Under the pieces are notes generated by a model. That model saw only the letters and a list, made by a program, of their open reading frames with translations, was not told the DNA's origin and searched no databases. The position numbers were made by a program, and so were the translations under genes. A stretch of DNA of 64,000 bases from Achatina immaculata (lineage: Eukaryota > Mollusca > Gastropoda > Stylommatophora > Achatinidae), in contig CM019716.1 of NCBI GenBank assembly GCA_009760885.1, positions 1,803,501-1,867,500 of the forward strand. Reading direction: 5' to 3'. Of the stretch, positions 33,464 through 44,944 are shown piece after piece; the first letter of the stretch is position 1, and each line of letters starts with the position of its first letter.

Positions 33464-34297
33464 ATCATCATCATCATGTGCCGTGCCGACTGGCGTTGGC
33501 TATTATGCTTCTCCAGAGCACACGATCCTTCATGTAGGCCATCAGCTCAGTTGGTGATCTCTCACACCATCCCGTCAGACTGTCCAGTATCATTTCTCTT
33601 GGTCTTCCTCTTGATCTTCTTCCCTCTATTTTTCCTGTTGCTATAATATTTTCTATGCCCCGTCTTCTCATTGCATGTCCTATAAAAGTACATTGTCTCT
33701 CTATTATTTTGACAAGATTTTTTTTCGTCTCTCCAGCTCTTCTCATACATTCTTCATTAGTTATTTTTGTTGTCCAGGGAATTCGCAACATTCTTCTAAT
33801 AAACCACATTTCTGCTGCTTCCAATGATTTTTGTGCAGACTTGCCTACTGTCCATGATTCACTTCCATATAACAAAATAGGTTATAGCATTTTAGGACTC
33901 GTTTTCTAACATTGTAGATAAGGATGTATCGGCTAATATGTTTCTAATTCTCTGAAATGCAGTCTTTGCTTGGCCTATTCTGTTCCTATTTTCCGTTCTG
34001 CATTTTCCATCTGAAGTTATTACTGCTCTAAGGTATTTGAATTTCTGCACCTGCTTTAGAATAATTCCGTTTAGTTTTATACTGCATGCTGGTGGATTCT
34101 GTTTCTTAGATATAACCATAATCTCTGTCTTTTTGATGTTCAAAGTAAGGCCTTTCTGTTCACTTTCTTTGGCGACTTTGTCCAAGAGATTTTGCAGGTC
34201 TTGTTGGTTGTCAGCTATCAGTACTGTGTCGTCAGCATACCGAAAGTTGTTAATATTGTATCCTCCAATTTTTATGCCTGGTTCTGTGATTATCGTT
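33464..34297 (-). mobile_element. RTE-1 family LINE, 3' part
   Basis: On - this reads [10 protein letters not shown], then [11 protein letters not shown] near 34230, then [22 protein letters not shown], then MLYGSESWTVGKSAQKSLEAAEMWF. It ends with QCTFIGHAMRRRGIENII, RSRGRPREMILDSL and ASRHGT. One frameshift lies near 33880. The element ends in a (CAT/ATG)n tail at 33460-33476. It belongs to the same family as 6606-7752 and 55138-55450. Its 5' continuation lies at 36886-37046, on the other side of an inserted element. Confidence 0.88.
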
Positions 34298-34470
34298 CTT
34301 TTGTTTGTTTTCTTCTTCTTGTGTCTCAGGCTCAGTGAGTAGTCTGTGAGGACCCTGCCCTGTGCAACTTTGAAAACTCATAAGAGTGATGTTTGTCGCT
34401 GTCATTGTGGGTGGGTGGGTGGTATTATTTCCCGTCCTATCTCAAAAGTAGTACTTTCTTGCATCACTTC

Positions 34471-34521
<51 letters not shown>

Positions 34522-36885
34522 GTGCTCCCTTTTTCTTCCTCTCCCATACTTCCTCTCACTCTGGAAATGTACATGAAAGTGTTTTAGCATTGCCTTCTCT
34601 TTCTCTCTCTCCCTCCCTCTCTCTCTCTCAGGTGCTCTCTTTTTCTTCCTCTCCCATACTTCCTCTTCATTCTAGAAATGTACATGAAATTGTTTTGGTA
34701 TTGCTTTCTCTTTTTCTCTGTGGATGTACATGAAATTTGTTATTTTCTTTAAACTCTCCCTCTTTCTCTCCCTCTCTGTCTATCCCCCCTCTCTGTCTCT
34801 CTCCCTCTCTGTCTCTGTTAGTCCATGATTTTACTTATTCTGTGTTGAAACAGTCCTAAGAAAGTGGCCTGACTAAAGGTGCAGAATTGGGAACGAGCTC
34901 TGTTTCTGTACGTCCACATCAAGAACCTGAACTCTGCGAACAGGGCCGGTAACTTGGTGTGTGTGTCCGGCTGAGTTATAGGGATAATGTTTAGCATGAT
35001 AGCTTTGTATATGTCTATCTTTTGTGCTGTATGTATTTCTATTATGTTCTATAGTGGTGCTATACTAGGTGTAATTATAGTGCACTCATAAAATATGTGT
35101 TCTTCTGTTTCATGTATGTTGTTCCTGCATAGTTGGCATGGTGTTGTCTGTTTGAATCTTTGAGCTTCTCTCTGTGTGATGGGTGTCATGTTGTAAATAA
35201 GCCGATATGTAGTTTCTCTGGCTTTCGCTATGATATTCTTAAGATGGAGGTTTTTGAAAGTTTTTTTAAAGTCGAAGAGGCCGTATCTCCGACCTCTTTT
35301 GATCCTGAGATGTAGTGGGGGTGCTTGCTTTCTGATTAAATGTTTGTAGATGTAATTTGTTTTATAGTGTATGAGTGCTTCGTTTCCGTGGATGGCTTGA
35401 ATGCAGGTTTTGTAGAAGAGTGGCAGTTTACCAAAATTGTGTGGCTGTGAGTTGTTTGGTGGGAGCAGATTTGATAATCTGAGTCCCATGTAGTAGTGAG
35501 CTAGCGCCTGCTGTTTTTGGGTGTTTGGTGATGCGGCCCACCTGACTGATCCTGAGTGCTTGGATCTTTGTTTGTATGTCTTGGATCTTTGTTTGTATGT
35601 CTTGGATCTTTGTTTGTATGTCTTGGATCTTTGTTTGTATGTCTTAGATCTTTGTTTGTATGTCTTGGAGGGCGATTCCTATGTGTAGTTTGTCCTGTAT
35701 GAGAGTTTTGTTTTTGATGCTGTGTATAATGTTTGTGAAGATGAAGCGTCTGATCTGTTTGTCGATTTCCTTGATTTTCTGTTGTGGAGGGTCTAGTACT
35801 GTAGGTATGTAGATTATTTTTGGAATGATGTAAGTGTTCACTATGGTGCTTCTACCAAATATAGTTATAGCTTTGTATTTGTACCTGTTTAGCATGTCTG
35901 TGATTTGTGTTACAAGTTTCTCTCATGTGGGTTTGTGTGTTTTATTTGGGTGTGACGGGAAAGTGATGCCGTAAAGTTGTATGTTGTCTATGACTGTGAG
36001 ACGAAAGGGGAAGTCCATTTTATTTCTCCACCTGCCTATCCCCATTATTGAGGATTTCAGTATGTTTAGTAGGCTCCACTGCCCTTGCCAAACTCTGTGA
36101 ATGTCTCTAGGATGTTCGATATTGATTTTTCTGTTTGTGGGAAGAAGATTGTGTTTCTCTCTCCCCTACCAGGTATGAAGGTTCCATGGATTGTTGTGTC
36201 TTCTCTGATCTTCTCTAGAAGTGGTTCCAGAGTGAGTGTATATAGTAAAGGAGAGAGGGGGCAGCCCTGTCTCACAGATCTAGTTAGCCTGAAAGTCTCT
36301 GTAAGCGTGTTGTTTACTAAGACTTTGCTCTCAGGTTTGGAGTAGAGAATCTGAATCCATTCTCTAAAGCTTTCTCCTGATCTAAGGAAAGAATTGACGA
36401 CTGGCAGTTCTTCTGGTGTGTGATGTCTCGTATGAAATATGTGTGTTGATGTATATTTCTGTTTTGTACACTACATTGTTGGTCTTCGTGTATGAGTTTG
36501 TGCATAAATGGTTTGAGCTTGTTGGTAAGCGCTTTTCTAAGGATTTTGTAGTCTACGTTTAGCAGAGATATGGGTCTGCAGTTTTTGAGTTGTGCCTTGT
36601 CTGGTTTGTCTTTAGGTATGAGTGTGATGTTCAGGCTAGGTGGTAGTTCTTTGCGGTCAAAGGTTTCTGCAAAGACATGTACGAGGAGGGGACCTAAGAG
36701 AGGAAAGAAGTGCTGGTAGAACTCTACTGTAAGGCCATCTGGTCCTGGTGACTTGTCTTTTTGCATTCCTTGTACTGCTTGTGTTAAGTTTTTCAGTGTT
36801 AGTGCTGTATCGAGTGTATGTCTGTCGGTGTCATACAGCTGTGTGTATGTGTGTTTACTGCGTGTATTTGCCTTGTATGTGTGTT
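34298..36885 (-). mobile_element. L1/Tx1-like LINE inserted into the RTE-1 copy
   Basis: On -, frames run from about 36790 down to 35049. First come KSPGPDGLTVEFYQHFFPLL and KNCRPISLLNVDYKILRKAL (RT motifs 1-2), then MRQGCPLSPLLYTLTLEPLL. The expected YADD is replaced by ERNTIFF, so the catalytic aspartates are lost. The thumb and C-terminal region follows, ending with a zinc-binding motif CQLCRNNIHETEEHIFYEC. Stops and frameshifts are present. The 3' part holds CT-rich microsatellites (34462-34520 and others), a 100-bp tandem duplication (about 34520-34710) and an A-rich tail (aagaagaagaaaacaaacaa on -). A 15-bp target duplication flanks it (34283-34297 and 36886-36900, one mismatch). The clade is inferred from the C-terminal Cys motif. 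Confidence 0.85.
35556..35670. repeat. 21-bp in-frame tandem expansion within the L1/Tx1-like frame
   Basis: The unit gtatgtcttggatctttgtt(t) is repeated about five times. On - it adds copies of IQTKIQD to the reverse transcriptase C-terminal region without breaking the frame. Confidence 0.9.
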
Positions 36886-37046
36886 TCTGTGATGATCGTT
36901 CCTAGAATATTATCGCTGTACAGAGAAAAAAAAGGCCTGGGGATAGTACACATCCTTGTCGCACCCCTTGTTTTATAGGTTGATATTTTCCAGTTCTATT
37001 ATCAACTCGAATTGCTGCTTCTTACTGCCAGGATAGATGCTTTACA
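36886..37046 (-). mobile_element. RTE-1 family LINE, 5' part of the split copy
   Basis: On - this encodes [37 protein letters not shown] and NILGTIIT. It continues directly into the 33464-34297 part once the inserted element and one target duplication are removed. The copy is 5'-truncated at about 37046. Confidence 0.85.
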
Positions 37047-37734
37047 ACCCTCAGTATGGTCTAGACTTTTATCTATCTCTTGGTCGCAGTCTGTGGCGAG
37101 TTTATAACTTGAACACTTTTCTCCCATGGCGACTCAAGAGTGCAGCTTGTCCTCTGATGATTACTTCCCGTCGTATTGTTAACTGGTTTGTGATTATCCC
37201 CACCCCCCTTTCTCATTCTGTGACACCTTCCTATCCAGGCTACCAGACTATGTCGGGTTAACTTTACACGCAACTGAATCCTGGTTTTAATCCATGTCCT
37301 TGTCAGCTCCCTGCCCTTAAGCATGGCTTGGTTTTATGACACATGAAAGAATTGAAACGCTTTTATCTTTCTTTACGGGATATCAATATTCACTTTGTTC
37401 TATTCAGGCAGTTCGAGGGCGGATACACCAGAAACATCAAATACAAGCGTGGAACATCAATTTCATTCAGCAATCTAATGTTCACACAACGCAGGGGAGA
37501 AAAACTTGATTTTCATTTCCAGTACAACTACACAGAGGGGCAACTTGATCCAACCAATCAAGAAGCGAATTAGCTAATCACGCGACTGTGGCGCTACTTA
37601 CCCCTTTATCATCTCTCATGAGAGCTTTGCCCGCGAACCCGTTCGCATTTCCGTTAGCTTCTCTCCTCTGTTTTCTCTTTTTCCTGTAGAGAAAAGTAGA
37701 CAAACTCGGTTGATGATTGAACATGGAGTGGCAA
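37047..37734. other. Stretch with no recognised gene
   Basis: Two moderate open frames on + (37037-37261 and 37343-37573) have mixed composition but no motif that I recognise. I do not call them genes. Confidence 0.4.
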
Positions 37735-38490
37735 GATTGTATAAATAGCTGTACAGAGACAATGTTAAAGTGAATATGTTAAAGACCTTTAAGAGAAAGG
37801 ATTAAAAATGTTCCTGAATGATTTTTAGTTTTGACACATATGATTAAAGTTTGTATGTAAATGATTATACAGATACATGATTACAGTGAATGTGTGAACG
37901 ATTCCATAAAGATAATATTAAAGTGAGTGTCTGAGTGATTGTTTATGGACGGATTAAAGTTTCTTTCTGAACGATTAAGTCAGCGAATGAATGACAGAAT
38001 AGGGACAATATTAAAGTGAATGATTGTATTTGGCAAGACAGAAGTCCGCATCTTTACTGATTACATTAAGCCAAGACTGTAATCAACGATTTTACTAATT
38101 GTGTGAATGCAAGCCTACAATCCATGATTTTACTGATTGTGTATGATATTACTGACTATATGAAAGCAATTCTATAATCCAAAATTTTACTAATTGTGTA
38201 TAAGCAAGCATAATGATATTACTAACTATATGAAAGCAAGTCCACAATTTTACTTATTTTTTAAAGACAGGTCTATAATCTATGATTTTAATGGCAGTAG
38301 GAAGAGAAACCTATAGTTCACGATTTTTCTAACTGTATGAAAATAAAAGCCTGCAATCCATGATTTTACTGATTGTTTGAGGGCAGGTCTAAAATCCACG
38401 ATTTTACTGATTGTATAACTGTAAATCTATAATCCACGATTGTACTGCTTGTGTGAATGTAGACCTACAATTTTACTGATTTTATGGGGG
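37735..38490. repeat. Highly diverged tandem repeats, period about 40-60 bp
   Basis: Variants of attaaagtgaatg-tgaacgatt dominate 37735-38040. Variants of atccatgattttactgattg-tgtgaa dominate 38090-38490. Spacing is irregular, as in an old decaying array. Confidence 0.6.
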
Positions 38491-38799
38491 CAAGATAAAA
38501 GGCAGAATTAATTCATGCCTGACTCAGATGTGTTTTGTCAATAACCCCCCCCCCCCCCCTTTTTTTTCTCTCTCCTCCTCCTCTTCCTCCTCCCTCACTC
38601 TTCTGCTAGAGTAATTACTAGGGTATCTGTAGCTTCCTGCTGTCTATGTGTGTGTAACAGTATAGGATTAGGAAATAGGGTTAGATTTATATAACTAGCT
38701 GATTACCCGGCGTTGCCTGGATATTCATTTATCCCAATCGTCTATTAGACAGGAAAAGGAATGAATTCTATCTATAGTGTAATATCGAAGTAATTTTAT

Positions 38800-39557
38800 T
38801 TCTTATCTTATATCTTATATCCTTCCCGTGCCGTTAGACGTCACATAGGGCTCGCAAAGTAGTTCGCCAATTTTTCCTGTCTTCGGCGAGTCTTTCAACC
38901 TCATCAAAGGATTTTATGCCTGTTAATTTGGCCTCTCTTAATAATGTCCTCTTCAGAGTTTCACGCGGTCTGCCCTTTTTCTTCGGCCTGTTGTGTTCCA
39001 CTTGATAGCTTGTTTTGGGATTCTCTGATCATTTCTTCTCATCAAGTGACCAACATATGTCCATCTCCTTTTCCTGATCACCCGTGAGACTGGTTGTTGT
39101 TCAGTCATCTGTCTTATCTCTGCATTGTTCTTGAATTCATTCCACTTGATGCAGAGTATTTTCCTTAGGCATTTGTTTTCAAAAGAGTCTAATTTCTTTT
39201 CTATTTCTTTAGTTGTTTTCCAGCTTTCGCATGCATAAATGAGGGTGGATATTATATTTGAATTGAATAGTCTTAACTTGGTTTTTGTGCTTATAACTTT
39301 TGAATTCCATATGTTCTCAAGATTCTTGAAGATTGATGCTGCTTTTGCAATTCTGATCCTAACTTCCTTTCTAGTGTCACCATCCTGGTCTATGTAGCTG
39401 CCAAGGTATGCAAATTGATTGACTTCTTCAATATCTGTCCCTTCTATGTGTATTTTTCCATTTTGATTGATGGGAATTTTCATTATTTTTGTTTTGTCCT
39501 TGTTAATTTCAAGTCCTATTTTGCTAGCCAGTGAAGATAGGCTATCTTGTTTTTTCT
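38800..39557 (-). mobile_element. RTE-like LINE 3' end (RTE-3 family)
   Basis: On - the frame reads INKDKTKIMKIPIN, then VNQFAYLGSYIDQDGDTRKE, FNSNIISTLIYACESWKTTK, SFENKCLRKILCIKWNEF and RRWTYVGHLMRRNDQRIPKQ. A frameshift at about 38965 precedes the C-terminus (TLLREAKLTGIKS). It ends after the complement of gacgtctaacggcacgggaa with a (TATAAGA)-type tail. Relatives lie at 43760-44257 and 54303-54995. Confidence 0.85.
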
Positions 39558-39837
39558 TATTTACAGGTATTTAAAAGTATAAGTACAGTATACAAATAAT
39601 AGCTCCATTCTGCAGCTCATCTTTGGAATACCCTCCAATCCGCTATAAAAAATATAAATTATACTCCTTCCTACAATTACATACTTTCCCAATTATATTT
39701 GATGTCGACTACATGCTTCCATGAATCATACGACTTAAAAGATATCTTAAACTGCTCTTACAGACACCGAATGCAGTTAATTGTTTATTCTGATTAGTCT
39801 CGACATTTTTGTTTAGTAGATAATCATCAAAATCATA

Positions 39838-40260
39838 GAAAACAAGTTGAATTCTTTGCAGACTAAATGTTTACGAAGAATTAGAAAAATAGTTTGGCTA
39901 AACACCATAAGAAATAACATCTTGTTGGCAGAGATGCAGATGAAGCCACTGACAGCAATTATTGAGCAAAGACGCTGGCGATGGTTGGGACATGTACTCC
40001 GAATTACTGACAACTCACTACCAAAAATAGCACTAAGATGGACACCACAGGGGAACAGAAGTAAGGGTAGATCGAAAGAGACATGGAGAAGAACAACAGA
40101 GAGGATGTTGAGCAATAGAGGGCTCACCTGGGCAAGAGCAGAGAAAAAAGGCAAAGGACAAGCATTTATAGAAAACCCTTGCGGAAGCCCCATGTGCTCT
40201 GGGCACTTAAGGTTCAGAGGGAGAGATAGAGAGAGAGAGAGAGAGATAGATAGATAGATA
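39838..40260 (+). mobile_element. Non-LTR LINE 3' coding fragment, different family
   Basis: The frame reads LNSLQTKCLRRIRKIVWLN, then IIEQRRWRWLGHVLRITDNS and LPKIALRWTPQGNRSKGRSK, then ETWRRTTERML and GLTWARAEKKGK. This order is typical of the C-terminal region of many invertebrate LINE reverse transcriptases. It runs into a gagagaga/gatagata microsatellite tail. It is 5'-truncated. I cannot name the clade. Confidence 0.75.
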
Positions 40261-41024
40261 GTCATTTATATATGTATGTAGTTATTTCTGTACCGAGTGC
40301 ATGGATAAGAGTGAAACGTAAATGTTATATTTTATTTTATGTCTTTCAGCTCCAGTGTTAATTATGTTTGTTATATGAACAGCATAGTTGTAGAATGTCT
40401 GGAATAGAGTGAAAGACGTATGATATAAAGGGCAGAATGTCAGACGGGCCTGTGTGCCCAATTCTTAACCCTTTTGAAATAAAGATCAATCAATCAGTCA
40501 GTCCTTATCTCTTTCTCTACCTCTCTCTCTCCCTGTCTCTTTTTCTCTCTCTCTTCCTCCCCCCTCTCTCTAATTTGTAAAGCTAATTTGAACAAAATAA
40601 GAAAACGGCGCACTGTCCCTGTCCCTATCTGCTGTAGAATATAATAAAAAGCTAACATAAATATAAGGAAAAAAACAAAGTTAATATTTATTTTTACAAA
40701 TATAATTAAAACAACAAGAGACTATCAAAATTATTCAGAGCATAGAAATTATTTGGACTTGCCATGGGAGGTTAGAAATGCTGTTCTTATACCAGCACCG
40801 CTCTATTTTCACGATTACATCCCTTAGACATTTTTTTGGTTCTCCTTCAACGTAGTGGAAGGTATGTCACCCCCGTCGTAGCCCGATCCCCAAGGGAGAT
40901 AGGAGTAGTTTTACCCCCTACATTATACATTTCCAGATTGTAAGTTATATGTGTACTAAGTTTGGTTGAAATTGCTCCAGGCTTTCAGCGTGATGTTGGA
41001 ACACAGAAACACACATATACATCC

Positions 41025-41105
<81 letters not shown>

Positions 41106-42519
41106 GGTAGTAGTCTCCCCTGCAGAGAGCTAAGTTTGGATTTGTAGGTGTGCAGCGGGAAAATCCGTTGAAAAGTTGCACGCATTTGTACCTGTAATGA
41201 AAGTAATGGTAGAAACAGATGATAATATAAGGAGACGACATGTAAGAAAGTAACGGTTAGGACAGGCAAAAGTGAGAACCCTTCTAAAATGTAGATTCGG
41301 AGTTTTCCTTGATAGTTAGTAGAAGCTGGGCTCTCGTACTGATAGTAAGTAAATTGTAGTCTGTCTTTATAGAAATACTTAGTGGTTGTCAAGATTTATC
41401 CTTTTTATGACAGTTTCTCGGATTTATTGGTTTCGAGTGTAGAATATCTGTAACAAGCAATGTCGTTCATCATCTTGTTGTAGTAGAGGTCATCCCATGG
41501 TGACAACAAGTCGCCCGGACACCATCTCATATTATCAGTCCTTTCACATACTTCCATTCCGGCAACATCCACAACAAATGGCTTTCATTAATAAATTTGA
41601 TTTTCTCCTGTAGTAACCAGAGTTAGTTGGTCGTTGATTTAGGTTGTACCGCAGCTGTGAGGTGACATGTATAGCTGATTTCTCTAAACACCCCACAGTC
41701 TACCCTAATTGTTCCTGAGTTACGTAATGTTACACAGAGAATATCAGTGTAACGGAAATGAGGCTGCTAGAAACCAAAGTCTTCAACAAGAAAACGGTCA
41801 GGAACACATCATTAGAGATACAATGATTCGCCTCTAGAAAGAAGACAACGCAGGAAGAAAATAAAATTCATCTTCATGTGTCAGTCATGGCATTATCGTG
41901 GTTTCCTCGATATTACATGCTTTGTACTGTTTGCGTGTGTGTGTAGGGGAGGGTTGGGTGGTGGTAGTCAGTGTTAAGTTTGCATTAGACACTTACAATG
42001 CATGGATGTAATGTTTTTATAACTTTTATGGCTCTAGAACCTGTTATGCTGCAAATATGCTGTTAAGCTGGAAATACGGACTTAAGCCCCATTTATGCGC
42101 AGTCTACGCTGTTTTCAACCCAGGTCAAAAGAAGTAATGTAATGTTCTCAGAACGTCTTAACAGAATGAATGAACAAAATCTCTGCCATGTCCCTCGGCG
42201 CGTACCACGTGACCAGAAGAAGGCAGTAGTGGGTGTGCAGCATCGGTGAATGCAGCTGTCTGATGGGCAAGAAAAAAGAACTGGTCAAGACCTCTTCTTT
42301 TTGCTTCTGTGTTTATACAGCCTGGCTAATCTGTTAGGACAGTCGCGATGCTCAAGATGATGATGGCTTTCGCCTGAAAAGCTTGTCTCTTGGACCACTT
42401 CAGGTCATCCGTGAGGTAAACGATTAAAGGTGTTGCTGTCGTGGTGTGGAGACTCTTGAAGGGGTGTGTTGTTACCCGAACAGTCGAAACACTGAAGGAT
42501 AATGTGACCATCATCATCA
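40261..42519. other. 2.2-kb stretch with microsatellites and no gene seen
   Basis: A possible retroelement 3' tail, ttgaaataaagatcaatcaa, lies at about 40474. A CT-rich tract is at 40515-40570 and a long (AT)n at 41030-41106. No frame has coding character. Confidence 0.45.
41030..41106. repeat. (AT)n microsatellite, about 77 bp
   Basis: A nearly pure AT dinucleotide tract with one phase slip at about 41083. Confidence 0.95.
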
Positions 42520-42665
42520 CGCCATGGTCGTCTTTATTTATCCAGCTCCAAGTTCATGCCTGGCACCCAGTTCTACATCCGGGCATGTGGAACACTTCCG
42601 AGTAGACTTGAACCACCGACCTCGCGGTGAGAGACTAATGCGCTAACTACACCGCTGCTCAGTCA
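42520..42665 (-). mobile_element. tRNA-derived SINE
   Basis: On -, a tRNA-like head (tagttagcgcattagtctct, then ggtggttcaagtct as B box) is followed by the central block ggatgtagaactgggtgcca, and it ends in an ataaataaag tail. The central block is shared with other SINEs in the window. Confidence 0.7.
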
Positions 42666-42784
42666 CCCTGTGTCCTCAGTCAGAAGCACCCTAATTCACT
42701 CCTCATCCGACACGTGGCCTCGGCAACACCACACCATCGCCAGCAAAAAAAAAATATCAGGAGTTTTGCATCTGCACAGAGGTC

Positions 42785-43215
42785 TAGAGAAGTAACGACA
42801 AAACTCCAGATAAAACCAGACGACACAACTCCAGACAAAACCAGACGACAAAACTCCAGATAAACAAACGCAAAAGACAAAACTCCAGACAGACAAACCC
42901 AAAAGACAAAACTCCATATAAACAAACGCAAGAGACAAAACTCCAGACAGACAAACACAAAAGACAAAACTCCAGATAAAACCAGACGACAAAACTCCAG
43001 ATAAACAAACGCAAAAGACAAAACTCCAGATAAACAAACGCAAAAGACAAAACTCCAGATAAACAAACACAAAAGACAAAACTCCAGACAGACAAACATA
43101 AACGACAAAACTCCAGACAGACAAAACACAAGAGACAAAACTCCAGACAGACAAAACACAAACGACAAAACTCCAGACAGACAAACACAAACGACAAAAC
43201 TCCAGACAGACAAAA
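42785..43215. repeat. 25-30-bp minisatellite, about 16 copies
   Basis: The core gacaaaactccaga is followed by either taaaccaga or tanacaaac-caaaa, giving units of about 25, 29 and 30 bp. It lies about 50 bp past the donor site of the EGF-ligand transmembrane exon, inside that intron. Confidence 0.93.
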
Positions 43216-43263
43216 CACAGACTGTAGAGAACAGGTCTTGCATGATTACGAACAAAACCTCAC

Positions 43264-43366
43264 CTTTTTCTGACTACAACGTAGACGATGACGACCGTGA
43301 CAATGATAGCAAGAACGACAGCCCCAGCTGCGATGCTGGCTTTCTCCAGCTTGTCTGCCGATAAAA
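43264..43366 (-). CDS. EGF-family ligand gene, transmembrane exon
   Basis: On - the acceptor ctgttacag precedes 43366 and the donor GTGAGG follows 43264. The exon joins the G left by the EGF exon at 51671 to make valine. It then encodes LSADKLEKAS and a strongly hydrophobic helix, IAAGAVVLAIIVTVVIVYVV, followed by basic residues VRK. This is a classic single-pass helix with a positive stop-transfer side. It ends in phase 2 (AG), so the cytoplasmic tail should start with a Ser or Arg codon in an exon at lower coordinates, which I did not find. Transmembrane helices right after an EGF domain are usual in EGF-receptor ligand precursors and allow shedding of the ligand. Confidence 0.75.
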
Positions 43367-43759
43367 CTGTAACAGAGAACAGACTTTGGTCAGTATATAA
43401 TTTATTTACGTGTCCGGAGACAGGTACAGCACGGGTAAGCTTTCAGTCTACTCCAGCAGGCCATCTGTAAACGTTTCTCTGTTAAATTCAAGTATAGTAT
43501 TTGAGTTTAGTAAAGTAAACTTAACAATGTAAGTTAAATGACTAAACTTAACAGTCTGAGCTTAGTGTTATAAACTTCACAATTTGAGTTTATTGAGTAA
43601 AATTTAGAATCTGAATTTAATTAAATGATTATTAACAGTATGAGTTTTTATGGCAGTCAGCATTTCTGAGTTTACGGAAGTAAAATTAACATGTTACAGT
43701 TTTGTGAAGTTAATATGTTCGAGTTTCGATTTGTGAAGTTAATATCTTGTATTTACTAA

Positions 43760-44257
43760 TATAGCACAAAAACCAAGTTAAGACTATACAGTTCAAATGT
43801 AATATCCACCCTCATTTATGCATGTGAAAGCTGGAAAACAACTAAAGAAATAGACAAGAAATTAGACTCTTTTGAAAACAAATGCCTAAGGAAAATACTG
43901 GGCATCAAGTGGAACGAATTTAAGAATAATACAGAGATAAGACAGATGACTGAACAATAATCATTCTCATGGGTGATCAGGAAAAGGAGATGGACATATG
44001 TTGGTCACTTGATGAGAAGAAATGATCAGAGAATCCCAAAACAAGCTATCAAGTGGAACACAGCAGGCCAAAGAAAAAGAGGCAGACCGTGTGAAACTCT
44101 GAAGAGGTCATTGTTAAGAGAGGCCAAATTAACAGGCATAAAATCCCTTGATGAAGTTGAAAGACTCGCCGAAGACACGAAAAATTGTCGAACTACTTTT
44201 GCGAGCCCTAGGTGACGTTTAACGGCACGGGAACGACATAAGATATAAGATTTACTA
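43760..44257 (+). mobile_element. RTE-3 family LINE 3' end
   Basis: The frame encodes STLIYACESWKTTKEIDKKL, then SFENKCLRKILGIKWNEF, one stop after MTEQ, VIRKRRWTYVGHLMRRNDQR, and ends LAEDTKNCRTTFASPR. A (ATAAG)-type tail follows (cataagatataagat, about 44237-44252). It is close to 38800-39557 but in the opposite orientation. It lies upstream of the transmembrane exon, inside the EGF-ligand intron. Confidence 0.85.
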
Positions 44258-44595
44258 ATACACAATGATTTGTCATTCAGTTCTGTTTATCCATGTCGTG
44301 TTTTCACTGGGTGGATTTTAATTTATAGTAGTTACATGTTTCATGTTTGAAATATCATTATCATGTGGCGTCAGACAGACTCTGGCCCTCACACCTGTTC
44401 ATTTTTTGTTGTTGTATGAGGTACATCTAATTACTGTGTCTTTCTCTCCCCCCCCCCCCCCCCAAACATGGATTTTCCGACAACTTTCTCTCAGTTTTCC
44501 ACTCCTTTCTTTTGTCTCTTGAGTTTTTCTGTGATTTTAAGGTTTTCTAACTTTAGTATCCTCACGACATGCCCAGCAAACTTTAATGTTTCCTG

Positions 44596-44845
44596 TAAAA
44601 AAGGTAAAGGTACTCTTGTCATGCCTTAGAGGAACATAGGGATATGGTGTTAGTGCCCATATTTTCCTTGACCTGTCAGCACACTAGAGGGTGATTTGGT
44701 CAGTATCACAGTATCCTAACCCAATTCCAGAAGAAGTCGGATATCCATTTCCACAGCTGGTTGACTGGAGTGCCTCCGGCAGGATCCGAACCACTGACCT
44801 TCCCATGAGAGATCAGTGCACTAACCACTTCGCCACTCAGATATG
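44596..44845 (-). mobile_element. tRNA-derived SINE, nearly complete
   Basis: On -, the head has a tRNA-like A/B box pair (B box ggttcggatcc at about 44783). A central block (agctgtggaaatggatatcc) is next, then a 3' part with catatccctatgttcctcta, ending in tacctttacc. The tail matches 25131-25330 and resembles the tail of the SINE at 23764. Confidence 0.75.
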
Positions 44846-44944
44846 GCTAAAGTTAATTCTCCGATTATCTGCAGTATCCGAGGATTAGGAGGGGGGGGGC
44901 ATAATTTTACAATACGTTTTTGCCTTTTTTTTAGTTATTTGTTG

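Noticed and set aside
34393..34590. Ser/Leu-rich frames in CT tracts, and Arg/Glu-rich frames on the other strand.
   Set aside because: They come from the (CT)n microsatellite within the 3' part of the L1/Tx1-like element.
42680..43255. Three Cys/Leu/Phe-rich - strand frames resembling membrane proteins.
   Set aside because: They are translations of the gacaaaactccaga minisatellite, and all three phases are open.
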